NCBI GenBank assembly: GCA_033439765.1
Contig: JAULSN010000003.1
Coordinates: forward strand, 4,340,001-4,404,000
Direction: 5' to 3'
Length of the DNA: 64,000 nt
DNA from: Lasiosphaeria ovina
Lineage: Eukaryota > Ascomycota > Sordariomycetes > Sordariales > Lasiosphaeriaceae
The notes beneath the pieces are model-generated. The model did no database searches. It had not been told where the DNA came from and was given only the letters and a program-made list of their open reading frames with translations. Shown here in pieces: positions 44,254 through 56,785 of the stretch. Each line of letters starts with the position of its first letter. Position 1 is the first letter of the stretch. The position numbers and the translations under genes were made by a program.

Positions 44254-45741
44254 ATGGACCAGCAAAGGGGGGCGGCTCTGATCGAGCGGGACCTGCCTCT
44301 CTTCGGTCTGGAGGATGCCCTCGACCCCCTCTCGCCGCCGGCCTGGACAGACCCCTTCCTTCCCGATGATTACTGTGGCGGCTACACACTAACAACCCCG
44401 TATTACGCAACCACCCAGCCGCTCGACAACTTTGGAACGCTCGACAACATATTTCCGTCCCCTTGTCCTCCCCAACAGTTCCTCCACACAGATCCCACGC
44501 TTAGTCCTGCCCCAGTGACTCCATACAACGACAACCAACTAGCCATTACGACGAGTCCGAGCTTGGCCTCGAGCTTCAGCATTGACCCGCTGCAGGGCTT
44601 TGCATACTCGTATACCCAACGACACTGGACTCAGTGGCCCGACACAACCGAAACCAAAAGCACCGCTCGTCTGGACACTGCAAAGATCCAAACAACAAGC
44701 CCACCCAACGACAAAAGCCACACGCGACGGCGCCAAGCCCCTGCAGCTGCTCACAGTCACACTTCGCAGAAGGCTCGCGGCCGCGGGAAACATGGTAGAG
44801 CAACTGGAGTGCCGTCTGCCCCCGTCGCCGCGTTTGCAGCTGCCCCTCCTGTCGATGTTTCCCATGGCCCATGCCGCCCCTTGGCTGTTGGAGAAGCCGG
44901 GGAAGGCGAAGCCCCAGAGGTCCGTGTCGAACCCATCTCTGCCCTCTTACTTCATGATTCCCGTCAGTGCTGATGCTGCGGGCCAACTAACAAACATCAC
45001 AACTTGTTGCAGGCGACCACGTCGAAGCACGGAACGTCCCCGAATGGCTCTCTACGCACTCCTTCGGCGACTTCGAAGAAAGCGCGCAGGGCTAAGCCGC
45101 CCCCCGGCACCGCGATTCTCGACGTCCTGCCCGTGCAAGCCAAACCAAACCCCGCTTCCGCTGTCGTCGTCGATGGTACCCTAGTAGATGTCAGCGGGGA
45201 TGACGCGAATGGCAACGATTACCTCGACGGCTATGGCGAAGACGACGCTAACGACGTCGGTAGCTACAACCACGATGAAAACGAGGTTGATGACGGCGGC
45301 GGCTATGGCGACGCCGATGGTGACGTAGACAACAATGATTTTACGACCAGCCCGAGTCTTCCGTCTCCTTTTGCAAGCGCGACCAAACAAGCCAGCATCT
45401 CGTTGCCGGCGACTTCACCGTCGCTAGCAGCGCAGCCGACCCATCCTGCCACGCTGCCGCGTTCTAAATCCCGCAACCAGAATCGGCTGGCCGCCAATAA
45501 GTGCCGCGCCAAAAGCAAGGCTGCTGCCGCCCTCCTCGAGGTCCAGAACCGGGATATCCGCGTCGCGCACAAAAAGCTGAAGGGCACTGTTACCGAGCTC
45601 AAGGAGGAGGTATACCATCTGAAGGAGCAACTGTTCAGGCACGTCGAGTGCGACTGCACACTGATCCGTGACTACCTGAGCTACACCGCACACCAAATTG
45701 TTGATGATGCAGCCAAGTGTGCCAGGGAGGCTGCCGCATAG
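44254..45741 (+). CDS. bZIP transcription factor (ATF/CREB-like)
   Basis: Proposed exons 44254-44919 and 45013-45741 (464 aa). The acceptor (aactaac branch, gttgcag) is strong. The donor gtccgt at 44920 is weak and was chosen because it keeps frame, so the exon 1 end is uncertain. The N-terminal half is Pro/Ser/Thr-rich, activation-domain-like, with a basic patch KARGRGKHGR. A strongly Asp-rich linker spans about 275-330. The basic region at about 372-392 has the bZIP signature N-x2-AA-x-KCR-x-K (NRLAANKCRAK). Hydrophobic heptads follow (LLEVQNRDIRVAHKKLKGTV, then LKEEVYHLKEQLFRH), with an HVECDC motif after the zipper as in fungal Atf1/AtfA relatives. Expected to bind CRE-type sites in the nucleus, often in stress, sporulation or secondary metabolism. 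Confidence 0.82.
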
Positions 45742-47796
45742 CCGTAGGCTCGAGAGATAAGATCTTCCAGGTTTCGTTCTTCGTGGGCCCTCTCTCGGGT
45801 TCAATCTTATTTCTTGTCTTTTCTCTCTTGCTTTTTTATGGGTTATTGAAGACTTCCACCCTTCCCCTGTTCCGGCCCGTTGCTTTTAATGCAACTCTCT
45901 TGCTTTGCCCGTTTCCAATTTGCGGCAAACCGCACGTTGGCGATTACGATGATTGATGACGATAAGATGATGATCCAGAAACCAGAACTTTCTTTAAACG
46001 GCCTTTTCATCCAACTTCGACCCCTCTTTCTCATCCTCCATTTCTTGGGCCGTCCCCACTTTTTATTTCCTTTGTATCTTTTCGGTTTCTCCTTGCTCTT
46101 CCCTTGTTTCTATTCTTTCTCCCTTATCGTGTATTCTCCACGATATCGACTGGCTTACTGCGGAGTTCTGACCGCGCCCGACAGACTGGAGGGCAGAGTG
46201 TGCGACAGCAAGGGAACATGACTACCTAGTTAGGTAGTACCCTATGCGTATTTGTTTCGAGCCTCAAACACGCACCTATATACAGGTATATAGTCTATCT
46301 CTTTGTTGAGTTGCCACCAGGTACAGAGCCGCCGAGTAAAGAACACGCAAAGTGACCGACCGAAACCACCAGTTGCGTCATCCCCTCGTCTTCATCCGAG
46401 CCGCCACCTGCTTTCACCCTCAACGCTCTCTAGCCGTTGACATAAAGCGCCTGACCGACGGAGATTCTCCGTTCAAACCAACAACGCAACCATCGCAACC
46501 ACAGAGGCTGCCGATAAGCTAGTGCTAGCGGCGATCTAGCATGCTATGACGAGGGTCTTGACCTTCTACTCTACCATTAATGTTTACTCTCCCTTTCGAT
46601 ACCGAAGCCATACTTAAAGGACGCTTTCCTTTATTGGCCAGGCAACGAAGAAAGTCGGCCCGCACCTGTTAAGCCTACGGCGTGCCGTGCCGCCTAATAA
46701 TACGGTCTGGGGAACGATACACGCACGTGCCAGAATAAGGCCATTATCCTTCTCCCAAGTGTCCGCCGAAATAAAGACCGGAGTAAGTCAAGTAGGTACT
46801 ATGTTACCAGGGCGAACCCCTTGTGGGTCACGTGGAAGTAGTGTCCTGCGGGATGGGGCGTCGTACGTGGCTGGTGTTCTTGTCCGCGTCGCACCCTGTT
46901 ACGTACGGCATTGCAAGAAATGTTACGGATGGTACTTCCGTAATTTCCCAAATAAGGGGGAGGCTGGGCTCGCTGCCATGTGGCTCGTGAAGCGACCACT
47001 GCCGAAACGCGTTCCAGCGACCCACAATTCACGTCCATGTCTGCCCCAAACAGCCACTGAGCAAGCAGAAGCGTTGCAGGTTGATCCCGTCATTGAACAC
47101 GCTGCAGTTTTGCGTCGTATTTTGAAGACACTGTCGGAAGACAAGCATGGTGACGATTACGGCACGCTAAGATGTGACCTTACCCGTAGGTTGGTAAGGT
47201 ACCTCATGCCTTACCTAATCGGGTGGTACGAGAGTACCGGGCAGGAATCCTGGTCTAGGACAAGGTGCTATTCACATACCTTATGTTGTACGGGCACCAT
47301 TCCTATACTATTTTTTTAACCCTTGCACATTATCACCAACAGCCGAGCTAATTACACACGTGATCATCCCCCTATATTCCATCTCGCCACGAGTTTTCAG
47401 GTTCCCTTCCCCCCCTCCCCCCTGTGATGGAAACAAGTCTATTGTTGGAGCCCCTGACACGATGCGGTGCTGTGCTCTTGACACAATCACAGGGAAAACA
47501 TTACCATCATGGCTTTGACCGCAGGCACGTGGTCATGGACGCCGCTGGCAAGAACCACCGTGATTGAAGCCAAATAACTATCCCAAGACCCTTTTGATCA
47601 TGATTCATCAAAACTTAGATGGCACCAGCAAGACATTTAAGAGGTTCTCATTAGGCGTATTCTCAGATTAACGATAGACGCATCTAAGTTTGTCTTGTAG
47701 AACTACTTGTTCTGATAAGCAGCCTGCATAGTGTCTCTTTGCCCAGTGTCCGCCACCGTCCCCTTCCAGCGACGAGATCTCGCCGTCTGGAACGTC
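45742..47796. other. intergenic region between convergent genes
   Basis: 3' regions of the bZIP and laccase genes. T-rich stretches at 45800-46120 may be the 3' UTR of the bZIP gene. The frame 46687-47319 shows no motif and is not called. Confidence 0.4.
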
Positions 47797-50338
47797 TCAA
47801 ATGCCAGAGTCGTCTTTCTCGCCCATGGGCGGCAGGTCGGGCCTGACCAAGTCCCGTCGGTACGCGGCGCAGCCGTCGGAGAGCGTGCGGACAGCGGCCC
47901 GGCCAATGGTGCGGTAGATGTGCTGCCCGGGGTCGGCCTCGTCCTCGACGACCATCTGCAGCGCTAGGCCGCCGCTCGCGTGCCACGCGATGTGGCAGTG
48001 CACCAGCCAGACGCCCGGGTTGTTGGGCCGGAACGCCACCGCCACATAGCCGCCCACCGGCGCCGTCACGGTGTCGCGCCGCGGCGGGTTCGCGTGCTCC
48101 CAACTCTGCGGGCTCCGCGCCGGGTCGAACGCCGCCGTGTCCTGCCCGAGTATCACCACGTCCGTCCCGTGCCAGTGCATCGGGTACGCCGTCGGCGGGA
48201 TTATGTTGCCGTGCAGGTCCCGCTGCGAAGTGCCGGGTAGCAGTGCCCCGTCGATGATCATGTAGATGAAGCCGTCTTGCGCGCGGTACGGGTCTGGGGA
48301 TGGGGCGTTAGTTGGCTGCTCTGTGATTTGTGGGAGACGAGAACAAGGGGTGTGATGGGGATTCGAAAGGAGAATACGGGGGGCAGCTTACAGCGAATTA
48401 TATTGTAATGCGGATCGCTCCCGGCGCCCGTGAGGTTGAGCAGCGTGGGATTCGTAAAGTCAATCCAAAATGGACTGTGCATCGAGCTGCCCGTCCTCTG
48501 CTCGACGAGTGAATCTACTTGAAGTGGCCAGTGCGAGTAGTTGCCGGCCTGGCCGAGAGTCTGGCCGTTGGCGGTCTGGTGCGCGCTGTAGAAGGTCGAC
48601 TGCGCGGCCTCGTTCAGCGGCTCGTTGTCGACGGTCCACGGAACGACGGGCCGGAGCGCCAGCTGCGCCGCCGCGTCGAAGCACGCGAAGTTGGTCGTGG
48701 CCGATGATGTTGAGGGTAGCGTGCTATATGTCGTCAGCGGCGTGTCGTAGTGTAGTACTCCTGTCCGCGTGTCGAACGGCGCCGCCTCCGGGACCCGGCT
48801 GTCAAACACCCCCGTGCGGAAATGGTTGCAGCCGTCGGCGGGCTGCGTCCGGATCCAGTAGTTTCCCGAGGGCACCGGGTCGTCGAGGCCCTCAATTATG
48901 ACGTCGTAGCGCTGGCCTGTAGGGGGTTGAGGTTAGTTCCAGCTGAGTCGTGAAGACGGGAACATATGTAAACGGCAGGAAAAGAAGAAAGAAAAGGTTG
49001 ATAAACCCACCAATTGCAACAACAATAGAGCCTGTCGTGTACGGCTCAACCGGTACGAGGTCGTTGGCAATAATGGTCAGGTTGTGCCCGTCGATGGAGA
49101 AAACAAAGGCTGTGCCAGCTGAGCCGTTGATGATGCGCAGCCGCTGCCGTTTGCCAGGGGCCGCGTCGACTATCTTATAGGCGCGCATGTCGTCTGGCGA
49201 GAACCCCTGTCCCCCGTGTGAGTTCTTGCCCGCCTTGCCGTTGAGCAGGATAGTGTCGGATAGGCCGCCGTGCACATTGAGACTCGTTTCGTCGGCGTCG
49301 AACTCCTCGAAGGCGCTCCTGTACACCCAATCGGCCATGAAAAGCGGCTCGGGAGTGGCGAGGTCGTAGTCGGCGCTGGCTGGGCCATGGATTACCAGCG
49401 GACCCTCGAGTCCTTCTGCGTACTGGTTTCAGAGTTAACACCTGGTCAGCCCCGATCTTGCTATGAGCAAATTGTCGATGTAAATGGGGAGAGCCGTGCG
49501 GACGAACCTGCAGCCTGTAGTGGCTGTGGTACCATGTGGTGCCATACTGCAGCGCCATGAACCGGTAGGTGAAGCTGTCGTTCCTGGCCACCGGACACTG
49601 GGTGACGGGCACTCCATCCATGTCGTTGGTGTGAAGCTGTCGGACGCCGTGCCAGTGGACTTGGGTGCCCATGGTAGGAAGTAGATTGGTGACGGTGATG
49701 ACCAGTTCGTCGCCCCAACAGGCCTCGACCATCGGTCCTGGATACTGACCATTGAAGAGAATGGCGTTCTTGGCCACCCCGTCTGGGTATATGGCCTTGT
49801 TGGCGACATCGAAGGTATACTGCGATGGCCAGAACACGATGAGTGAGAAATAATCAGAAAAGAAATTTGACATACGTAGCGCGTTATACCAATAGGGGCG
49901 GCATTCTCATCTGACGTCAACGACAACCTGTGTTAGCAAGAAGCCCAGACTCGCTTGACACGAGGAGACCATGATAAGATCGGCGCACTCACAGTCAGTG
50001 AAGATGTCATAGCCATAGCGGCTGCCGTCCTGTTCGGCCTGTTTATGTTGCAGCCAGCACGAGCGACTGTTGTCGGTGTTGCAGGCCTCCCAAATTTGCG
50101 CGTCGAGAAACGGGTAACGGCACTGGAACCCCCTCGAAGCGCCCTCTGGGTAAAATGTGACGGCATTGGCTCCGAGGTTCCCATAGCCGCCGTACGCCGT
50201 GCCATTCAGATCGGCTGTGTCCGTGAGGAGAGGGCCAACAGGAGTGACGAGCGACGCTCCCTTGGCCGGGAGGGCAGACACTATCACAGTCCAGCACGCT
50301 CCCAGCAGCGCGATGGCAGGGAGTTTTGAAGCTGCCAT
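47797..50338 (-). CDS. ascomycete laccase-type multicopper oxidase with altered type-1 site
   Basis: Six exons (50338-49993, 49911-49877, 49819-49508, 49422-49011, 48916-48392, 48293-47797) give 708 aa. All introns (57-98 nt) have GT...AG ends and frame is kept, including across a 35-nt microexon that rebuilds the family motif TDYE. The signal peptide is [25 protein letters not shown]; an in-frame ATG at 50365 would add nine residues. Three cupredoxin domains are present. Copper motifs: L1 HWHG (His182, His184), L2 WYHSH (His225, His227), L3 YPMHWHG (Tyr580, His583, His585), L4 HCHIAWH (His642, Cys643, His644, His648) with axial Leu653. The C-terminus is the DSGI plug typical of ascomycete laccases. 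The trinuclear centre looks intact, but L3 has Tyr where the first type-1 His normally sits. Predicted secreted phenol oxidase, activity uncertain. Confidence 0.9.
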
Positions 50339-51988
50339 TCTCAGGGACTCGATTTGGGTCGACACGGCGTGTTGAGATTTATGATGGCCAAATCGATACT
50401 TGCAGGGGAGAATTGGAATTAAATGAGTGAAAAATCAGCTCGGTGGGCTCACTAGGTGTGGAGAAAAAGAGGAACTTCAACAACCTTATCGAGAGTTTGA
50501 ACCACGGCTGGTTCGCTTTAAGCTTATCTCGAAAGGATTACTATATGAGCATATCAAGTGGATTCCACGACATCGCAAAAACGGCAACAGCTTGCAGCAG
50601 GGCAACCAGCAGGTCGATACATGGGATGATAGAGAGTTGTGATTCAGTTCTACAAATTTAGGGCGACGGCGAGGCTGGTGGGTCATCGTGGACATTGAAC
50701 TGTTTTTGCAAATACACACTGGTTGACGAAGCCATAAACCTCTAACCGTTTTATTAGTTCTACGAGCCCCCTTTCTCAAACCTGACAGAATCCGGGCTGC
50801 TCGAAGAAAAACTTGGGACCGCGGTCTACGTCGCTCAAAACTGAACCAGAGCTGAATCTAATTAAGCTGGCCAAGATTACAACAACCATAGAAAACACGG
50901 AAGCGATTAGAAATTGAGAATGTGTCTCGGGTGAAGAATTAATCAGCGTCAGAAAATATGAAGCGTTGCAACTTCGAAGGCCGAAGCCTTCTTCGAGGAG
51001 AACTCTCATGAAGGGGTTACGGAAAGGGAACTACATTATGTGTACCTTTTTACCGCCACCAAGAATAACAAAAACTTAGATGGTGTAGGGTTGAGCCTTG
51101 TCGAAGTAATTAAAGTTACGTATTTTTACCTGTTATTCCTTTTAGAACTAATTAGTAACCGAGGCGACGGAGGCTGGGTGGGGTGTGAGATCAGATGACA
51201 GGCACACAAGTCGCGATTAGTCGCTTGATCGCAGCCGCATGCTCTTCAGCCAAGCTGGTCTTCTCCAAATGATGCCGCTTTTGTCCTCGTGACTGTTCCA
51301 CCTCAGTTACAAGCATTTCCGCGCACCCTTCTACATGAGCGATTATTCCACCGCCCTGAAGGTAGTTGTTTCATAGCATCCCCCCAAAAAAAGATTGACA
51401 ACGCCTTTATTTACCTATATCACTTTAATCTCACTCGCTGCCTCCCTGTTTGGGCCACTAACTCTCTACATCAACCCGAGTATCTTGGCTGGCTGCACAC
51501 ATACACGCAGGTTATTGTTCACAAGCCCAAACCCAAGCCTCTTCATGGATCAAGACCAAGAGGTCAAATTCCAACCAGAGGTGATCAGTGATCGCACCTC
51601 GTCAATTAGTATGGGTTCGGTGAGAGACATCCATGTCAGCAGTGCACTCTGCGCCGCGGGCGTCAGAAACCCAACTGCGCGCGCATGATGTCTCGGATAT
51701 TACATCGACGTCAATATATATCGTGACATAGCTGCCTTTGTCCCAGTCTCTCTTTCTCTCTTTCGCCATCCTCGACCGCACTCGTTGACAACAAACACAC
51801 ATTCCAATCATTTCGAGATAACATTGTCTCCAACCGACCTGCTAGACAAGCCATTCTCTTACTGTTACACGTGTATTCTATCACCTCGAGGCTCGCTACT
51901 CTCGTTTCATATTTCACCTACCATACACTAATTTACCTCCCCTGAGGTGTCTTCACTCATTTCACTTGGGCCCTCTTGCCAGCAAGCT
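50339..51988. other. intergenic region
   Basis: Promoter side of the laccase gene and upstream of the small basic protein. Several short frames, none with motifs or GC3-biased codons. CT-rich leader sequence near 51740-51770 may belong to the next transcript. Confidence 0.4.
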
Positions 51989-52186
51989 ATGCCCTGGTAC
52001 AAATACTGCCACGCCTGCGGGCGCTACGTCCCCGTGTACGCGCGCTACTACCGGCCCTCGCGCCGAGACAGGTGCACGCGGCGCTGCAGCCAGTACGACT
52101 TGGACGTCCGCAGCATCCACCGGCGCCGTCGCGTCTTTTACGACTGGCCGTACCTCCGCCACCGCCGCGTCAGCATCTACGTTTGA
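51989..52186 (+). CDS. small Arg/Tyr-rich protein with CxxC (65 aa)
   Basis: The start is ATG 51989, after a long pyrimidine-rich leader. Residues 7-10 form CHAC and 29-33 CTRRC, a possible four-cysteine zinc site. The rest is very rich in Arg and Tyr (RYYRPSRRDR, IHRRRRVFYDW, LRHRRVSIYV). Codons are strongly GC3-biased (tac, cgc, gtc, cgg), unlike the AT-richer surroundings, which argues for a translated gene. No signal peptide. It could be a small nucleic-acid-binding protein; no family is recognised. Confidence 0.5.
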   Translation: MPWYKYCHACGRYVPVYARYYRPSRRDRCTRRCSQYDLDVRSIHRRRRVFYDWPYLRHRRVSIYV

Positions 52187-54247
52187 GGTTTTCTGTCTGA
52201 GTTGAGCATGGGCTTGTTTCGTTGCTGTCTCTCTTTCTGCGGCACTGTTTCTGGGGGGTTTCTGAGGCGCTCTGTTTCTTTTGTTGGTATGTATTTTGAT
52301 CTAATTACAACCCCATCAATTACTCGGGTATCCGGTCTGATTATCGTTATTGCTCTCACTAACAGTGTGTAGCCCTTCAGTCTTTCACTGTCCACGATGG
52401 GCGCATTCCTGGTGTGATGATTTATTTCATCTTGTTGGATATCGGGCAGAATGCAAACACTGCAGGATGTGGGATAGCCAGATTGTCTCTGACAGGCTGA
52501 GAAGGAGCAACACGGCATCTATAGGTACCTTAGTTAGAGTGTCATAGCCTCTACCTCCTTTCCACTTCGTCCATGCTTGATGAAGCCGTGTCCCGAGTAT
52601 GTCCCGAGTCCATGCAGGTAGCTGATGATTACCTACCTGCCTATACCTACCCAGGTGTATTTGATACCTGGTGGTTACCGGGACATTGAGGGCTTGAGCC
52701 TCGTTGACAGTTGACAACAACCCAGGGATAGGTTTGTTTGAAGACGAAAATCGAAATCCAGCCTCTGTCAATCGATTTTGGTAACAAACAGCCGGGAACC
52801 TAGAACCCGAGCTGTCCAGAAACTCAGAGTCTTGGTTGACGAAACTCTCCGCAACAGTCTAGGTAGTCCCTGGCCAGCTGACCATGACAGATGTGGGGTG
52901 CGTCGGAACGGAGGAGGACCAAGCGTGGAAACCCCTTGTTTGGACGACAGAAGCGCATAATGGAACAAATCTGGAAGGTAGGTTGCACAGAGGGCGCCCG
53001 CCGCCGTTGTTGCGACAAAGACCCACCCCAACCTGCCTTCAGTACACGTGTAGGTAGGTGCCCTAAAATAGGGAATGTGGGGCCCCAGAGGTGCCTGACA
53101 GTTGCTGTGCCCGCTGCCCGTGGGCCGTGCCTGCCGCTGATTCTTGGGCGTTTCTTCCATCCCTTCACCGACTTCTCGTCAAATGGAAAACGGCGCTGAA
53201 GCTCTGGGCTGAAGAGTGAGGTGTCTGGTGTTTCTTTCTTGTCAATTCCCAAACCTGCAAGTTTTAGCGGCAGCTTTCCCCATTCAAGCACAACAATTGC
53301 ATTCGATTTACGAGCCCGAGCCTTGTCGTCTCCTTAATGCTGGCTACCTGGTGGGCCGTGACAAAGATCGGACGGGCCTGGTCCCCATGGAAGCCAGCCC
53401 TGGACATTTGAGACTGCAACACGCACAAATTGCGGGGGCGACAGGCCGGAACGCCAAGCCCCGCCAACGCGATGCTGGGCTGGCCAAGTGTAGAAAGTGC
53501 ACGGCCGTTCTCCGAGCCCCTCCGCGCTGCAAACCCGCATTCGATCCAAGAATGGACACTGCATGCAAATGATGTTCGCTCGGTTGTCAAGGCATTTCGC
53601 AGCCTGTCATGGCCGTCGCATTAAAGCTGTGGTTGGCTAGCGTGGTAGCTAGCGATTGATCGGCGATGCGGGGTGGGGATTCAAGGAGTTGTGGGCATTG
53701 TGAGACGACATGTCCAAAGCTCCGACACGGCAGAGGGCGCCCCGTGCCCGACATCATGGCACTCGCCAGATGTGCCACCAGAGAGAGCTGCTTGCCGCCC
53801 CCAAAAATGCCACCAGCTTCTCGTCGACCACCCCAGAGCAGCAAGAGGCGCGGGCCTGCTGCTGCCCGGCACTCGACGCACGGAGAACTTTCCCCTGGGA
53901 CCACGCCGGGACATGGCGTGCACATGCAGATCGTCTGGTTCCTACAGCGGGATCGCCATCAGTCGTCTCGTTTCTCGCCCTTTCAGCTCTTTATCCAAGC
54001 TGGCACGCTAAGCAAGTCCGGGGAACCCATGACATGATTCGAGTCGGGTCTTGGTCAATATCTCGCCAGCGCTCCCGTCTCCTGCGTTCCTAGACCGACA
54101 TTTCTTCTCGACCCTCTTTTCAGTCCCGCCTTGCGAATACTCCCTACCACAAATGACATCGTCGCCAAGCCTAAGCGCCTCCGTCGGGTTGTTGTTGCCG
54201 TCGTCCAGGAAGATTGAATCTGCTCGGCGTGCCTGTGTCTGCCTCCC
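52187..54247. other. intergenic region
   Basis: 2 kb with many overlapping frames on both strands (for example 53666-54093) but no conserved motif, splice structure or repeat. Treated as non-coding. Confidence 0.4.
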
Positions 54248-55783
54248 ATGTCGGACTCGGGCCTCGATATAACCGCTGCTGCAGCCGGATTGCCCAAGTT
54301 CAACTTCTCCTCGTCGGCTTTCGGCTCCTCTTCAGCACCACACAATGGGAAGGGCTACCAAGGAAGCATACCGCGGTTTTCCAGGACAAATATGACGGCA
54401 AAGGTGTCGCCATTCAAAGTCAGGCAGATGGAGGACTATGGCCCCCAGATAAACTTCAGTATCTGGCTTCTTACGGCCCTCTCGGCTGCCTTTCTCGCCC
54501 TTCGCGTCTACTGCAAATTTCTGAGGCATCGTGGCCTTTGGTGGGACGACCATGTGCTGATAGGATCATGGGTGAGCCATTCCATCAGGGCTCATATGAT
54601 AGACAAAATCTTGGCCGGCCACAGATTTTCTAACCCTCTCTACAGCTTTCTCTCGTCGTCTCCAGCATTTTCATTTCAGTTTCCGTCAACATGGGCTTTG
54701 GACGGCCGCTCACGCAATTCGATTTTAGGAATCTAGATATATTCCTCCTCGTCACCAATATGGCGGGGACTTTTTCCATTTTATCTGCTTTGTGGAGCAA
54801 AACGTCTTTTGCCATCACGGTGCTGCGCATCTCGTCGGGCTGGACCAAGGTCCTCGTCTGGTTCATCATTATCACGGTCAATATCTCACTCGGCGGCGCC
54901 ATCGCCCTCACGTGGTGCCAGTGCACGCCCATTGCCAAAATATGGCAGCCCCGCTTGCCGGGGAGCTGCTGGCCCAAGATGATCCAGATTCGATACAACA
55001 TCTTCACCGCCAGTAGGTTGGCCGCAGGAAGCCGGTTTTGGCAATATGCTCTGCTGACCAATGGTTCCCTGAAATAGTATATTCCGGCGCCATGGACATT
55101 GTCCTCGCTTTCGTTCCGTGGCGAATTATCTGGACTCTTACCATGAACAAAAAAGAAAAAGGTGGAGTATTGGTGGCCATGAGCATGGGCGTCTTGTGAG
55201 ATAATCACTCATTCCTTCCCGGCACCCTCGGTTTGACAATCCCGTAATTACTAACACCTTTCGTAGCGCCGGGGTGACCTCAATCGTCAAGATCACCCAA
55301 CTTCCCTCCATCTCGAACTCGACCTTTACAGAGTCAACCACCCAGCTTGTGATTCTTGGCAGTGCTGAGTGTGCCATAACCATCATGGCGGCCTCAATAC
55401 CAATCTTGCGAGCGCTTTTGCGCGACAGCGGGCCACCGCCCGGCCCGGCGCAGTTCTATCACATGGACGGTGACATGTATACCGGAACAACAAACTCCCA
55501 AGGAACGGGGCGCAGTAGCACGGTCATCAGCTCGGGAAACCGCAGTGTACCACGCTGGAGTAAGGATCTTGAAGCAGTGGGTCCGCTGAAGCGCCTCAGC
55601 CGCCTCAGCCGACTCAGCGGACTCAGTATGGGATTTGCGGGCTTTGCCAACAACTCGGGCTCGCGGCACGCAATGAGCCGCAGCGATGTGTCGGATCTGC
55701 CTCCCGGCAAGATTCTCCAGACAGAGGAGGTGGTGGTCGAGTACGAGCCAACAAAATGGACTAACATTGGAAAGGCGATATGA
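54248..55783 (+). CDS. PTH11-like seven-helix receptor (fungal rhodopsin-domain family)
   Basis: Four exons (54248-54571, 54646-55012, 55078-55195, 55267-55783) give 441 aa. Introns are 74, 65 and 71 nt with gtgagc, gtaggt and gtgaga donors, and frame is kept at each. Helix 1 (INFSIWLLTALSAAFLALRVYCKF) and the family hallmark LWWDDHVLIGSW are followed by six more helices with conserved WTKVLVWFIIITVN, a Trp-Cys-Gln-Cys-Thr-Pro motif before helix 4, and MDIVLAFVPWRIIW. There is no N-terminal CFEM domain. The cytoplasmic tail (about 310-441) is Ser-rich with a repeated RLSRLSRLSGLS stretch, likely phosphorylated. Pth11-type receptors sense surface or nutrient cues at the plasma membrane; the ligand is unknown. 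The ATG at 54392 is an alternative start, since the first 48 residues are polar and unconserved-looking. Confidence 0.87.
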
Positions 55784-56785
55784 GTAATACTTTGGTCCCG
55801 ATTGCGCAATTGATTTGGGGGGGGGGGGGGGGGCAGTGGTTGGAGAACTGCATGCATCAATTGGGTGGTAATAACCCCCATTGCTCGTTTTATTCGGATA
55901 CCCGGTGTTGTTTTGGAGTACGGTCATGATCATGTTTAACGTCGGTACTTGCACTGGGTCTGTGTTTTGCTCTTTGTGCTTTTTACGTGCACAGCGGCCT
56001 GCTCTGGTTATAGCACTGAAGTAATGAAATTGAGAGGAAAATTCAAACACAAGGTCAGAAATCTTGGACCAACCTAAAGTCGTCGTATCGTTTGAGCCTG
56101 AATTGTTGCCTACTAATATAAAATGGCAGTGTTAAACACATGCACTTTCGTCATAGGTGAATGACATGGTTAAAAGTACCTTTCATGAATAATCTTTCGT
56201 CTGTTCACCAATTGTTAAGCTTTGAACGGGAACAGAGACATGTACAAAGAGCAAAGATGCTGCCATAAATCTCAATTAGTGTTCCCCCGTTCAACACGTT
56301 AGCACATCTTAGAGCGGCCTCTGTGATATTGGGCTGTTTTCTACAATTGTGTTAAATGCCATAATTGGTGGACTCGACGCGCGTACGGTTGACCCCGAGA
56401 GCTATGATCGAGATCATGTGCTTCAAGGCGTAGCATTATACTTCAATTCCCTTTGACATATAATCGTCCATCAAATGGCATGTAACGTTCCGCGGCTAAT
56501 CTAATTCTGGCGATTGTGTACAAAATCCCGGCCCAGAGGCGCGCGTTCGCGGTTCAATTATCCGAGGGGACGCTGTATGCTTGCATCTCCACATGATTGG
56601 TGACGCTGGCCCGCCGGGTTGCAACATGTGAGTATTGGAGTCCAGTCTTGGCAATAGCACTGTCAGTGTCTACGTTGTTGATGGATATAATTAGCCCACT
56701 GTCTAGTTCTATATGAACCCGGCTGGCCTCGACCGGTTCTGATTGGCAGCAGATTGTCCAACTCCGAACAACGTCGTTTTTCAAC
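55784..56785. other. intergenic region with poly-G tract
   Basis: 1 kb between two plus-strand genes. It contains a 17-G homopolymer at 55817-55833 just past the receptor stop codon and AT-rich sequence otherwise. No gene seen. Confidence 0.5.
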
